From: Asterias rubens
Taxonomy: Eukaryota; Echinodermata; Asteroidea; Forcipulatida; Asteriidae
Direction of reading: 5' to 3'
DNA length: 64,000 bases
NCBI RefSeq assembly: GCF_902459465.1
Contig: NC_047065.1
Span: 2,538,309-2,602,308, forward strand
The notes beneath the pieces are model-generated. The model had not been told where the DNA came from. It saw only the letters and a program-made list of their open reading frames with translations, and did no database searches. Made by a program: the position numbers and the translations under genes. Numbering within the stretch: the first letter of the stretch is position 1; every line of letters begins with the position of its first letter. This document shows positions 36,949-47,714 of this stretch, one piece after another.

Positions 36949-37210
36949 CTAAACTTTCCTTCTAATCTTCATCTCAGTTGTTTGATGTGAGCCTGGTACA
37001 ACCCCGAAAAGCCAGCCCACACTAATTCCTTCGCTTGTTCGTAGATGGCCTCATGAAGTATCTCCCGTTCCAACTTGGAGTAGTAGCAGTAATTAGTACC
37101 ACCATGCTCCGGTGGTATAGCCTCAGCACAGTTCCACTAATCCAAGGTCATCGTTGTCTCGGTCTTTGGTCGAGAAGGGCCCTGGCTATTGTGTATGCTA
37201 ACCTAGTCTC
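36949..37210 (-). pseudogene. Scrambled exon 4 of FREP gene 4
   Basis: The stop-codon end and acceptor end match the other copies, but the body has a net +14 nt. The indels cluster near hypervariable codons: at codon 67 the text contains both GGTA and CCAACC-like forms seen separately in genes 1 and 3, and at codons 37-38 AGTAATTAG looks like a blend of gene 3 and gene 5 sequence. Invariant stretches such as GTATCTCCCGTTC and GTTGTCTCGGTCTTTGG are largely preserved. Confidence 0.7.
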
Positions 37211-39489
37211 CTGAAAGATAACACACGTAGCCATTATAGTCACGTGTAAACAAAGGCGATGTTGACAGGAGGTAACTTTAAACATTAATTTGTTTCGAAA
37301 ATAACTTAGGCCCGATAAGGTGTGATTAGAAACAAATTTATCAATTAATGGAACTGGGATATTGGGAAAAGTGAAGTTAATGTTTTCACAATCAGGTTCA
37401 CTTTGTTTAACTGCATTCTTGCTTTATTTATTTAAGTCACAGTTTAATAATATAGTTCGAAAATTGCTATCGAATTTAAGCATTTTTATTTGTTAAAATT
37501 GTCCCCTCTTAAGTGTGGTTTTACGATTCAATAAAAATGTTTATAACAAGCTTGAATTTCATATGTTTCGCTTAGTTTTGGCTACAAGGGATGCAAAATT
37601 CCACCCCTTCTCTTCCGTCTGGAGCTGAGGAACAAAACATAGACAATTCCCCCTCCACTTTTAAAGGCACTCCAGACACTATTGGTTACTACTCAAAATG
37701 ATTATTAGAAACCTACTTGAACTAGCATTGGAGAGATGTGAACATTGTGAGAAACGGCTCCCTCTGAAGGAACGTAGTTTTTGAGAAAGAGGTGATTTCT
37801 CATTCAACTATTTGAATCACAATGTTGCTTTTCTGTCTTTCATTGAGACCTACCAAAAGCAATCGGTCACAGCGATGGACACAGACTACTCTGCAATATG
37901 TCTGTATTACTACGAAGTATCCACTTAAAGGCAGCGGACACCATTGGTAATTACTCAAAATAATGCAGAACAGGCTCCCTCTGAAGTAATTAAGGTTTTG
38001 AGAAAGAAGTAATTTTCCACGAATTTGATTTCGAGACCTCAGATTTAGAATTTGAGGTCTCGAAATCAAGCATCTGAAATACACATCTTCGTGTGACAAT
38101 GGTGTTTTTTCTTTCATTATTATCTCGCAACTTCGACGACCGATTGAGCTCAAATTTTCACAGGTTTGTTATTTTATGCATGATGTTGAGATACACCAAC
38201 TGTGAAGACTAGTCTTTGACAATTACCAATAGTGTCCAGTGCTTTAAAGCATCTTACCTGCGGTTCCAGAGTAACTTCCCACTGTAAGCCGGTAGTTGTC
38301 GCTCACATCGGCGACACTGAACGAGCCATAAATAGCAAAGCCGGTATCGTCGTCGAGGCCTGTGAGATCTACGCGGAGTTCGTACTCGCCCTGAGCAGTC
38401 AGACGGTGCAAGTTGTCGTTACCCAGCCAAAACTCTCCCTCTAGATTCCCAAAGCCCCGGCTGTAGTTGGCAAAGTCCAAATAGAAATCTACACTGCCGT
38501 CCTGACGCCGCTGGAAAACCTATCAAGGGAACGTGGAGGTTTTTAAAATAACCCTGGTCTTCTTTGACTTGATCAAACTTATTCTTATTTACAAATATAT
38601 TCGTAGAGATGAGTTCTATCTAATTCACTATAATCCGTAAACTTACCGTCCATCCACCACCGTCTGTTTCCATATCACAGTATACCTGGAAAGCTTCACC
38701 GGAGTCTAGAGGTTGAACCGGGTACACGCCACTGATCAATTCACCCCTTGCAAGAATCTCGGAACAATCCTTTCGAGGGTTAACTGTAGTCAACAATAAA
38801 AATATTTCAGTTTTTATTTTAGTAACTGTAAGTACCTAATTGTTATAATTTATTTGCCCCAATTCTATACAAATTATACGTGTATGCTTAAAGAGATTGA
38901 TAACCAAGTTCTCAACGTGTTTTTGGACACACACATTTAACATACTTATCAAGGTCAAGACGGTGTCTAATACAATCTTTATATTTCCACGGCACTGCTT
39001 GACCTTACCAACAAAGTTATCTTCGGCTTCGTGAACAATATTGTTCAATTTTTTTGCAAACTTACGTCTAACATGAAGGAATTCAACCAAGTTAGAAACA
39101 GACACTTGAAGATCTTCAAGCTGTCGTCTTAAACCCTGGACCTCCGAGGAGACCGCTGAGACTGTGTCCTGCAATTCCTCGACTATACGTTTAGTATCGG
39201 TCAGCTCGGAGGAAACAGTATCTACTTTACGTGTTGTATCTTCTTGATTTATTGATACTGTACGAAGTATTTCCTGGACGGTCGTACAGTTGTAGCCGCC
39301 GGTACCGGAGTTCACGGGAACGGATCGCCCGCAAACTGGCGGGTTGACTGTGATGTGTGGCTGGCACACACATCGCTCAGTCTCGCTCGTTGTGTAGGGC
39401 CCAATGCTATGCTGAGTTTGGGATCTTGCTCTCATAGCAAACACGGCTAGGAAGACCAACAGGGTCATTTTCATACAAGCTGGTTCCAT
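36949..39489 (-). CDS. FREP gene 4: exons 1-3 intact, exon 4 scrambled
   Basis: Exon 1 (39066-39489), exon 2 (38647-38783) and exon 3 (38258-38519) have the same lengths and phases as gene 3 and are nearly identical to it, with intact signal peptide, coiled coil and the first half of the fibrinogen-related domain. Exon 2 reads [20 protein letters not shown]. Exon 4 should be 36949-37210 but is 262 nt instead of 248, with many small insertions and deletions, so no complete frame exists. Either this is a pseudogene in its last exon, or the consensus is wrong there. The fact that nearby noncoding sequence (40070-40960) also carries many single-base indels against unit 3 favours consensus error. 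The intact form would be a secreted FReD protein. Confidence 0.75.
37926..38248. mobile_element. MITE family A at the exon 3 donor of FREP gene 4
   Basis: Ortholog of 27437-27762, ending about 10 bp from the exon 3 donor. Confidence 0.7.
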
Positions 39490-39826
39490 TTTTAAGGCAA
39501 ACTGATTAACAATAAATGTAATTTTGCAGGCAGTTTCGTACTTTCAGTTCAGACAAGACGACTTATTATGGTTGAACTTTTGCTGTGACGCACTAACAAA
39601 AATGTTTGGTCAACAGTGAAAACATTGGTTTATTTGCTTTGCGCACAGAAATATTGTTTCTTTGTCAACCATTGGACCAAAACCTACACCAACAAAGGTT
39701 GTGTTTCGATGTATCCATTGACTTTGGAGCACTATTCCACCAAGTATGAGGAAGTACATACATGTACACTGCATTACACTTGTATACAGTGGTAGGTAGC
39801 GCAAAATTAATCTGTGCACTGTCTGG

Positions 39827-40017
39827 GAGTTTGTTTGGTGCCGAGTTTGGTTTGGTGGACCAAAATAGGCCGGTGCCGAGTTTGTTTGGTGCCGAGTTTA
39901 TTGGTGCCGAGTGGGTGCCGAGTTTGCGAGGTGCCGAGTTTGCGAGGTGCCGAGTTTGCGAAGTGCCGAGTTTGCTGGTGCCGAGTTTGCAAGGTGCCGA
40001 AGTGTCCGGTACCCATC
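39827..40017. repeat. GC-rich minisatellite in the 5' flank of FREP gene 4
   Basis: Same GGTGCCGAGTTTGCGA-type units as 29341-29514, but longer by about one unit (GCGAAGTGCCGAGTTT). This is the largest length difference between units 3 and 4 in this region. Confidence 0.75.
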
Positions 40018-40418
40018 TGGAATGATTTTATTTGGTACTTGTCTTCTTTTTTTAAACTAGCCTTGGAACAAGCTTAAACAAAAATCTACGTTTTACCTCA
40101 AAAACAGTTGTGGCCGAAGGAGGATACGTCATGTTTAATTGGAGAAGCTGCATAAATTATAGCAATTGCCTAGTGACAAGTATCCCCCGATGTGCCCCAA
40201 CACATACTGTTGGTCTTTAAAGCTGCAAGAAAAACATAAATGCAAGAAAATAGTTGCACAGAATTGTGTGTTTTCAGATGCCTGAGACAGGCTTCATGCT
40301 AAAGCCTTTCTCAGGTTCAATTTTGTGTGTGAAAAGTAACCTCTTCTCTAAAACTGCATTAATCAAAAGGGTGTCATTTCTAACAACATTTGATAACATC
40401 AACAGCTCTCCAGTGCTC

Positions 40419-40641
40419 TTAAAGCCATTGGACACTTTCTGATTAAAACAAAAATTAAAAGTTCACAGATTTACAAATAACTTACAGGGTTACAGAAGGT
40501 AATATGGTGAAAGACTTCCCTTGAAATAGTATTCAATGAAATGCTTTACTTTTTGAGGAAAACATTAAAACAGTATATCATTCTCGTTATCGAGAATAAC
40601 GGATTTATTTAAAACAATGTCATGACATGGCGAAACGTGCG
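40419..40641. mobile_element. Truncated MITE family B, unit 4
   Basis: Same deletion junction as 29909-30132. Several single-base deletions around it look like consensus errors. Confidence 0.6.
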
Positions 40642-40801
40642 ATATGCCATACAAGTCAACATTTCAAAGCTTTATATTATGGTTATAACCAAAACCTGTT
40701 TCAGTTGAATTGTCCTTAAGTCAATTATTGGCCAAGACTGCAACAGTTATTGGTTACAGTTGGGAAAACAAAACCCCAAGTAGGAAATGTTCAAAGGATA
40801 T

Positions 40802-41186
40802 TTAAAGACACTGGACACTATTGGTAATTGTCAAGACTAGTCTTCACAGTTGGTGTATCTCAACATAATATGCATAAAATAACAACCTGTGAAAATTTGA
40901 GCTCAATCGGTCGTCGAAGTTGCGAGATAATAACGAAAGAAAAAACACCCTTGTCACACGAAGTTTTTGCGCTTTTAGATGGTTGATTTCGCGACCTCAA
41001 ATTCTAAATCTGAGGTCTCGAAATCAAACTCGCGGAAAATTACTTCCTCGAAAACTTTGCCACTTCAGAGGGAGCCGTTTCTCATAATGTTTTATATTAT
41101 TAACCTCTCTTCATTACTCGTTACAAAATAAGGTTTTGTGCAAAAACAAAATGTTGAGTGATTACCAATAGTGTCCATTGCCTTTA
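40802..41186. mobile_element. MITE family A upstream of the unit 4 zinc-finger exon
   Basis: Ortholog of 30294-30680. Confidence 0.7.
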
Positions 41187-41240
41187 GTAGGGTTTGGTAA
41201 CCGTATACTAATGAGTTTTACCTTTATTCTCATGGGAGTA

Positions 41241-42548
41241 TCGATGTAATAAATGCATGAACCGTTATTCAACCCCGGAGGCCTTAGAACACCACTTAGC
41301 AACAACGACCCATCACTACGGCTGCCCACACTGTAAGAAGGTCTTCCCATGTGAACGGTACCTCCGCCGCCATCTCCCAACCCACAGCGCTCATGGGCAG
41401 TTCACATGCCACGTCTGTCAGAAATCCTTCAAGACTGATCACTATATCTTAAGTCTCATTTGCTGATACACAGTGGGGATAAACCGTACAAGTGTGATGC
41501 TTGTGAGAAGACGTTCAACCGCCCAGATAAGCTAAAGAGACATAAATATCACTCACGATCCTGTCCAGAAACTCAAATGTCCGTTCCGCTCCTTGACTGG
41601 ATGCGAGAAGATGTTCAAACCGTCCTGATAAACTCAAAGCACATATCATATCACATAGCGGCATCAAGCCCTTTAAGTGTCCGCAGTGTTTCAAGTGTTT
41701 CAGCCGACGCCCCAATTTGGCGGAGCATATGCGAATTCATACCGATGACTATACCATTCGCTGTAAAGTATGTAATAAAGGATTCGCCCGTGAGAAATAT
41801 AAGAATGCTCATAATTGTCCGAGATGGGCACAAACAAGGGAAGCACTGAAATCCAATATAGAATGTGACATGAATGAATCTGTCCTTGGTGATTTGTCAA
41901 ACGAAGCTTTGAAACAAACTGAATCAATCGTCGATGCCAAGTCTCCATCTCACAATATCTCCAAACATAATGAGAAACCCGAAGAAGTACATCCAGTTCT
42001 CTTAACTAAGACAAGGCAAGTCAGACTCAGGCACTCTGGTTTCTCTATAGAAGGTTCATATGCTTGACGACACGGTCACGAGGGAGGCTCCGAGGAGTAG
42101 ACGATGGCGTGGCGGAGCAAGAGGCAGGCCAAGACGTGTCACTCAGAAGAGAAAAATTCAGAATTGATCGACGGAGGATATTGAGAGAGACTTAGAGGCT
42201 ATCAGGAGTGGCTTGGAGGAGCAGCAACGACAGGAGATGGAGAGACAGAAAGCCAACCAGGAATCCGCACAGCATCAACAAGATGGGGATCTGATGGCCG
42301 GAAGCTCACGGATGATAACGATCATGGTGACCCCTGACCAGGAGGTGGTCAGTGTCACATCGGGGAGAGACGGTCACTTTGAAACAGCAACAACAGCCAA
42401 CTATTTCAACTCTACTGCTACTGCACTTCGATCACCATTCTCCGCTTACAAGCAAGTGCCGAATTTCTGCGCCAGCTCTGTAAGCGTAGAATTCCTAAGT
42501 AACATGGAATACGCTTTGCACAAGCCAAAATTCCCTGCTAACCAGTGA
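41241..42548 (+). pseudogene. C2H2 zinc-finger gene remnant, unit 4
   Basis: Almost identical to the unit 3 copy, with the same TATATCTTAAG and CATAAATATCAC frameshifts and the same late frameshift and TGA. It has further single-base gains: an extra A in TTCAAACCGTCC breaks the [11 protein letters not shown] frame, and an extra G in CGGGGAGAGAC changes the tail frame. These extra changes fall in homopolymers and may be sequencing errors. Middle fingers ([19 protein letters not shown]) are present; the 5' exon is deleted. Confidence 0.72.
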
Positions 42549-44784
42549 AATAAGCTTGACATAAGTGCAGAATTCCGTGCTTCCGCGAGCGCAGATTATT
42601 TGCTTACAGTAAGCAGAGCCATAAAATTTTGGCCCAGGTCCTGCTGGCCAGTCACTAAAATAGTAAAGGGCAAACCTGTGGCCATAACTTGTCCACTCTC
42701 CAATGAAAAACAAAAAGGTTTTACAAAGGAACAAGTGAAACATTAGAATAGATGTCTTTGTAATTTCTTGGCTTAGAGATTGCCCAACTTCCTAATTGGA
42801 AAGTATCTATCTAGTTGGGTGCAGTATTGACCTGGACTAATATCGACCTGGATTAATACTGACCTGGTCGTAGTATTGACATCTGTTCTTTTTACACAAT
42901 CAATGCACTTCTTATCTTAGGATAGGAGTCATTTTTCTGAAACGAAATATCAAAAATAATTAACATAATCAATGTTTTTTTACGGATTCCGATCACACAC
43001 TGTCAAATTCAATCATTGTTATGAACTAAATGAACAAATATTTTAGACAAATCTTTGTATATGTCCTTTTAATTCCTGAACCATCATAGACATCTGTGAC
43101 AGACAGGGGCCTTATTTCATGGCTCTGCTTACCGTAAGCAAAGAATCAGCGCTTGCGGAATCAGGGAGTTCCATGCTGATGTTAAGCGTATTTCATGGTT
43201 AGCTGGGAACTTTTGCTGCTGCATACTCCAATATACTAGGCATTCTTTGCTTACACAGCTAGCACAGAAAACCTGTGCTTGGCTTTCACAGTAAGCGAAT
43301 AATGGGGATCGTAAGTGCAGACTTCAGCAGTAAGCAAAGCCATGAAATTGAGCCCATATGAACTGGATAATTTAAAAAAAAAAAACTAATCATGAGGATA
43401 TTCAATCTTGTGAAATTTAGATATTATTGTTAGAACTGTATTAATAGGACAAATCTTTGCTGAGGTGATATTTATTTGTTTACAGTGTTTCATTGGATGA
43501 CATTTTATCTAGTTGTACATCTTTATATGTTTTAAAGGTGTACATTGTGGCCATTGTGCAGAAGATTAGATTAAGTTCATCTTTTAGCTTTCAATAGGAG
43601 ACTTTCAAACGCTAGGTGGCAGCAGACATACCGGGTAAATTTCCATTGTTTACGTAGTTCTGAACATGCGCATAATTCTGAGAACAATGGATTTACCCGG
43701 TAAGTCTGCTGCCCTCTATCGTCCCAGAAAGTCTCCCATTGTCACACCAAATCAACATACGTGAAATATTCATCAAATTCAGTGACCACAAACAAAAGGG
43801 CTTTCTTATTGCTATAAGGAGTTTGTATTATTTTAGGCTCATTTTGATTGCAACAATTGAAATAATCAGCAGTTTTGTTTGCAAGGTTATAAAATCTATT
43901 TTACTCAAGCTTTGATGGTGTGTTAGATGGAAGTACTTCTCTGGAGGATTGGTACTAGTGAACCATTTAAATCTGTGAGTTTCCACATTGAAAGTAGTTA
44001 TTTTCCCCCAGGAAACTTTGTCTTCTAAAACGATGTGTTTTCATTTATTGAATGATGTATACATGTACATGTATGTATGCCAATTGAGGTGTTTGAAATT
44101 ATTAAACCAAACTTAAAAGGTCCAGAATGTTGTATTCAGAAGAAAGCTGTTGAGTTGTTTTGTTTTTGTGTATATTTAATGAGTCAAACAAAGACTGAGG
44201 CAAGAAAAGATTGCTGTAGCAAAACAATAAAAAACGCCAGAAATTGGTGGCAAGGTCGTAATTTTTAACCTTATCGCAAATACTCTGTACGTGCACAATA
44301 GACGTGGAATGAGATGCATGGTGGTCTAGCTATAGCTATCAAATTTGGGTACTAGCTAGACCAGCATGCACCTCATTCGGCAGTTTGCGCCTGCGCAATG
44401 GTATTTGCGAAAAGGTCTGTGGGTGCATAGCACCACTAGTAAATAAACTCCCGAGCACAGATGTGCATAATGTTATAATACACAAACAAGTTGCAAGATA
44501 ATAATGAAAGAAAAAAACACCCTTGTCACACGGTGACGAAGTTGTGTGCTTTCTGATGCTTGATTTCTAGACCTCAAATTCTCTGAGGTCTCGAAATCAA
44601 GATCGTGGAAAATTACTTCTTTCTCGAAAACTACGTCACTTAATACTAAACGTGTCCAGCCGTCATTTTCACCAAACTCTGCCTAACTTTAGAATCAATT
44701 TTAGGGCTTAGGACGAGTTCAGTTCCGTAACCATGGGCCTATGATGTTACGACGCATTGAACCCATCTCCTATAGGACGAGTTA
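42549..44784. other. Intergenic spacer, unit 4, no gene
   Basis: It matches unit 3 (31976-34273) element for element: family D element at about 43107-43354, TIR element 43596-43737, element at about 44267-44416, and a MITE A fragment. Confidence 0.5.
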
Positions 44785-45127
44785 ATAATAATAATAACCC
44801 GTTTTTATATAGCGCTTTACACCAGAAAGGCATCCCAAAGCGCTTCATCGTTATTACCCCTGGTCACTGGGCCTTAAATCACTCCTGAAACCATCTCAGC
44901 TCCCTGGTAGGGAGTATGCAGCCTGTGCAACATTAATTTGCGCTACTCGGCTAAATCAATCACAAGAACCATCTCTGCCCTCACAGGTACCCATTTACCC
45001 CTGGGTGGAGAGAAGCAATTATAGTGAAGTGTCTTGCTCAGGGACACAAGTGTCACGACCGGGATTCGAACCCACACTCTGCTGAACAGAAGCACCAGAG
45101 CATCTATCCGCTTGGCCACGACACCCT
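44785..45127 (-). mobile_element. tRNA-derived SINE, unit 4
   Basis: Ortholog of 10718-11060. Confidence 0.8.
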
Positions 45128-45253
45128 GAGTTACTCGTCCTAACTCGAGATAGGATTTATCCTAGCATTTCGTGAAATCGGCTGCAGTGCCTTTAATTCT
45201 AATTGCAACATTCATTTCAATTCAATTCACTTTATTGTCCCAGATGGGAAATT

Positions 45254-45698
45254 CAGTTTAGACGAGACGACTTATTTATGCACTAACAAAAATGTTTGGT
45301 CCACAGTGAAAACACTGGCTTATTTGCTTTGCGCACAAAAATATTGGGTATTTTTTGTCAATCATTGGACCAAAACGTACACCAACAACGTTGTTTTTCG
45401 ATCTATCCATTAACCTACACGGGTTAATATTCCAGAAAGTATGAAGTACATATACATGTACACTGCACTACACTTTGTATACAGCGGTAGGTAGCAAAAT
45501 TCATTGCACTGTCTGGGCTGATTTTATTTTGTTGTTATTATTATTATTTTTTTTAAACTACACTTGGAACTGACTAACTTATCATGCTTAACAAAATCGA
45601 TGTTTTACCTCAAAATCAGTTGTGGCCGAAGGAGGGTACTTCTCGTTTAATTGAAGAAGTTGCATAAATTATAACAATCGCCGTGTGATGAAATGTTA
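45254..45698. repeat. Relic of FREP 5' flank, unit 4
   Basis: Ortholog of 11185-11640. The A-rich sequence that follows has no recognisable gene. Confidence 0.6.
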
Positions 45699-46547
45699 CC
45701 TGGAAAAAGGGTACACTATGAAAACTATATTGAATATAACTAATAAAACACACTCAAGATCGGGTGGGGAAAAGACGCGAGGAAATGCACAAAAAAAATA
45801 GGAACAGATGACACAAAGTATAGGTTTCTCAAACAAAAATAAAAAATGACTTTATTGATTATAAGACAATTTAACAAAAGCAGTATAAAACAATGCAAAC
45901 CTTAAAAATGATTCTGTTCGGAACTTCAAACAAAGAAAACCAAGTTAAACCTAAACCAAAATAAACTATAAGAAACCTTGACCAAAGCTAACAAAAAAAC
46001 TAAACAAAAATCAAATTAAAATCAAAATGGCTTTTGAAACTGATTCCATAATTATTAGCAGGAAATACACTTGAAGCAGGCAAAATTATGTAGAAATTAA
46101 AACTTAAGCAGAGAGATAAAACAGAAGTGCTCCTTGCGCTGCCAGGCTGCTATCTGATTGTTATTTAAAGATACAATCAATCACAACCTCAAGTTCAAAA
46201 TCCATTTAGCAAAATAACCAATCTGTGAAAGTTTCATCACATTGGGATAGCCAGTGAATCCAATCTGAAAGATGTTGAGTACAGGAAATTAGAAACCTAC
46301 CCAAGTTGGATCATTACCTGTTACACAGTTGTTTATTTTAGATTCCATTCATAGATTATACTTCTGTCATAGATTATATCTGAGCATTAATTAACCAGGA
46401 CATATCCATTGCAGTTAATATTAGTCTTATTAGGCCTACTAAGAGAATAATCGATTTTCCACCATACCGCCATTTGCTTGTTTCAAAGCATTTGCAGGGG
46501 GGGGGGACCCAAACAGAACAATTATTGGGAAAGGAGACAGTTGTGGT

Positions 46548-46920
46548 TTAAGACACTGGACACTATTGGTAATTGTCAAGGACCAGTCTTCTTACTTGGA
46601 GTATATAATATGCATAAAATAACAAACCTGTGAAAATTTGAGCTCAATTGGTCGTCGAAGTTGCCAGTAGCTATGAAAGAAAAAACAACCTTGTCACACG
46701 AAGTTGTGTGCTTTCAGATGCTTTGCGAGACCTCAAAATCCAGTTCTGATGTCTCATAATCAAGTTCGTGGACACTTACTTCTTTCTCGAAAGCGCGTCA
46801 CTTCAGAGAGAGCCGTTACTCACAATGTTGTATACTATCAACCTCTCCCCATTACTCGTTACCAAGATTTTATGCTAATAACTATTTGGAGCAATTACCA
46901 ATAGTGTCCACTGCCTTTAA
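46548..46920. mobile_element. MITE family A, unit 4 intergenic
   Basis: Ortholog of 12507-12879. Confidence 0.75.
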
Positions 46921-47466
46921 AAAGGCGTCGATCTAGTATGGAACCGTATTAAGCCCTTTTTAATGTTCGTATATATCTAAATTCTATAGGAACAACTTTC
47001 ATGACAAAACTTACAAAATAAAATATTGTATTCGATTCAACAAGCCACCGCATTGTTTATAAAAACACTAGCATCCACTCTCATTATACGAGTCGGATTT
47101 AGAACGGGTTATATTAGAAGGGTATCTTGAGAGTTTTATAAGCAATGCGTTTGTACTTGGAAGTCTTACATACTATACTGGTCGTATTGGGTTTAAAGTG
47201 ACATTCCTTATTAGTTACTTTCTGCAACTATTTTAGCTACCCGATGTCACGATTTTTATACATGTCTCATTTAATCCATTGCATTAAAAGTTAATTCACA
47301 TTAAATTGTTTTCCATGTTTTCCATTTTTAGGTTTCAAAGTACAGGTTTAATTATTTTTGTTTAAAAATTTACGAGAAACTTAATAAGGTGAAGCGAATA
47401 GGTGATTTATGAGGAGATGTTTATTACTGTGTACCTTTTTATAATGGTATCCATCTTAATTAAGGA

Positions 47467-47714
47467 CTAAACTTTCCTTCTAATCTTCATCTCAGTTGTT
47501 TTGAGTGAGCGGGAAGCCGAAAAGCCATTCCACCTAATTCCTTCGTTGTTCGTAGTGGCCCAATTGAAGTATCTCCCGTTCAAATTGGAGGCGGCGCAGG
47601 AATAGTACCACCAGGCTCCGTGGCGGTCCTGGGCACAGTTACCACTACTCCATAAATCGTTGTCTCGGTCTTTGGTCGTAAAGGCCTGGTTATTGTGGTA
47701 TGCTAACCAGTCTC
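47467..47714 (-). other. Hypervariable exon 4 of FREP gene 5
   Basis: This is the most divergent version at the variable codons: W2, A4, Y5, L20, W21, S23, G24, Q28, D29, R30, Y37, S38, A40, A41, W51, N56, R60, N62, A66 and S67. The remaining 59 residues equal those of the other copies, with synonymous change only at A27 (GCC) and A33. Confidence 0.88.
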
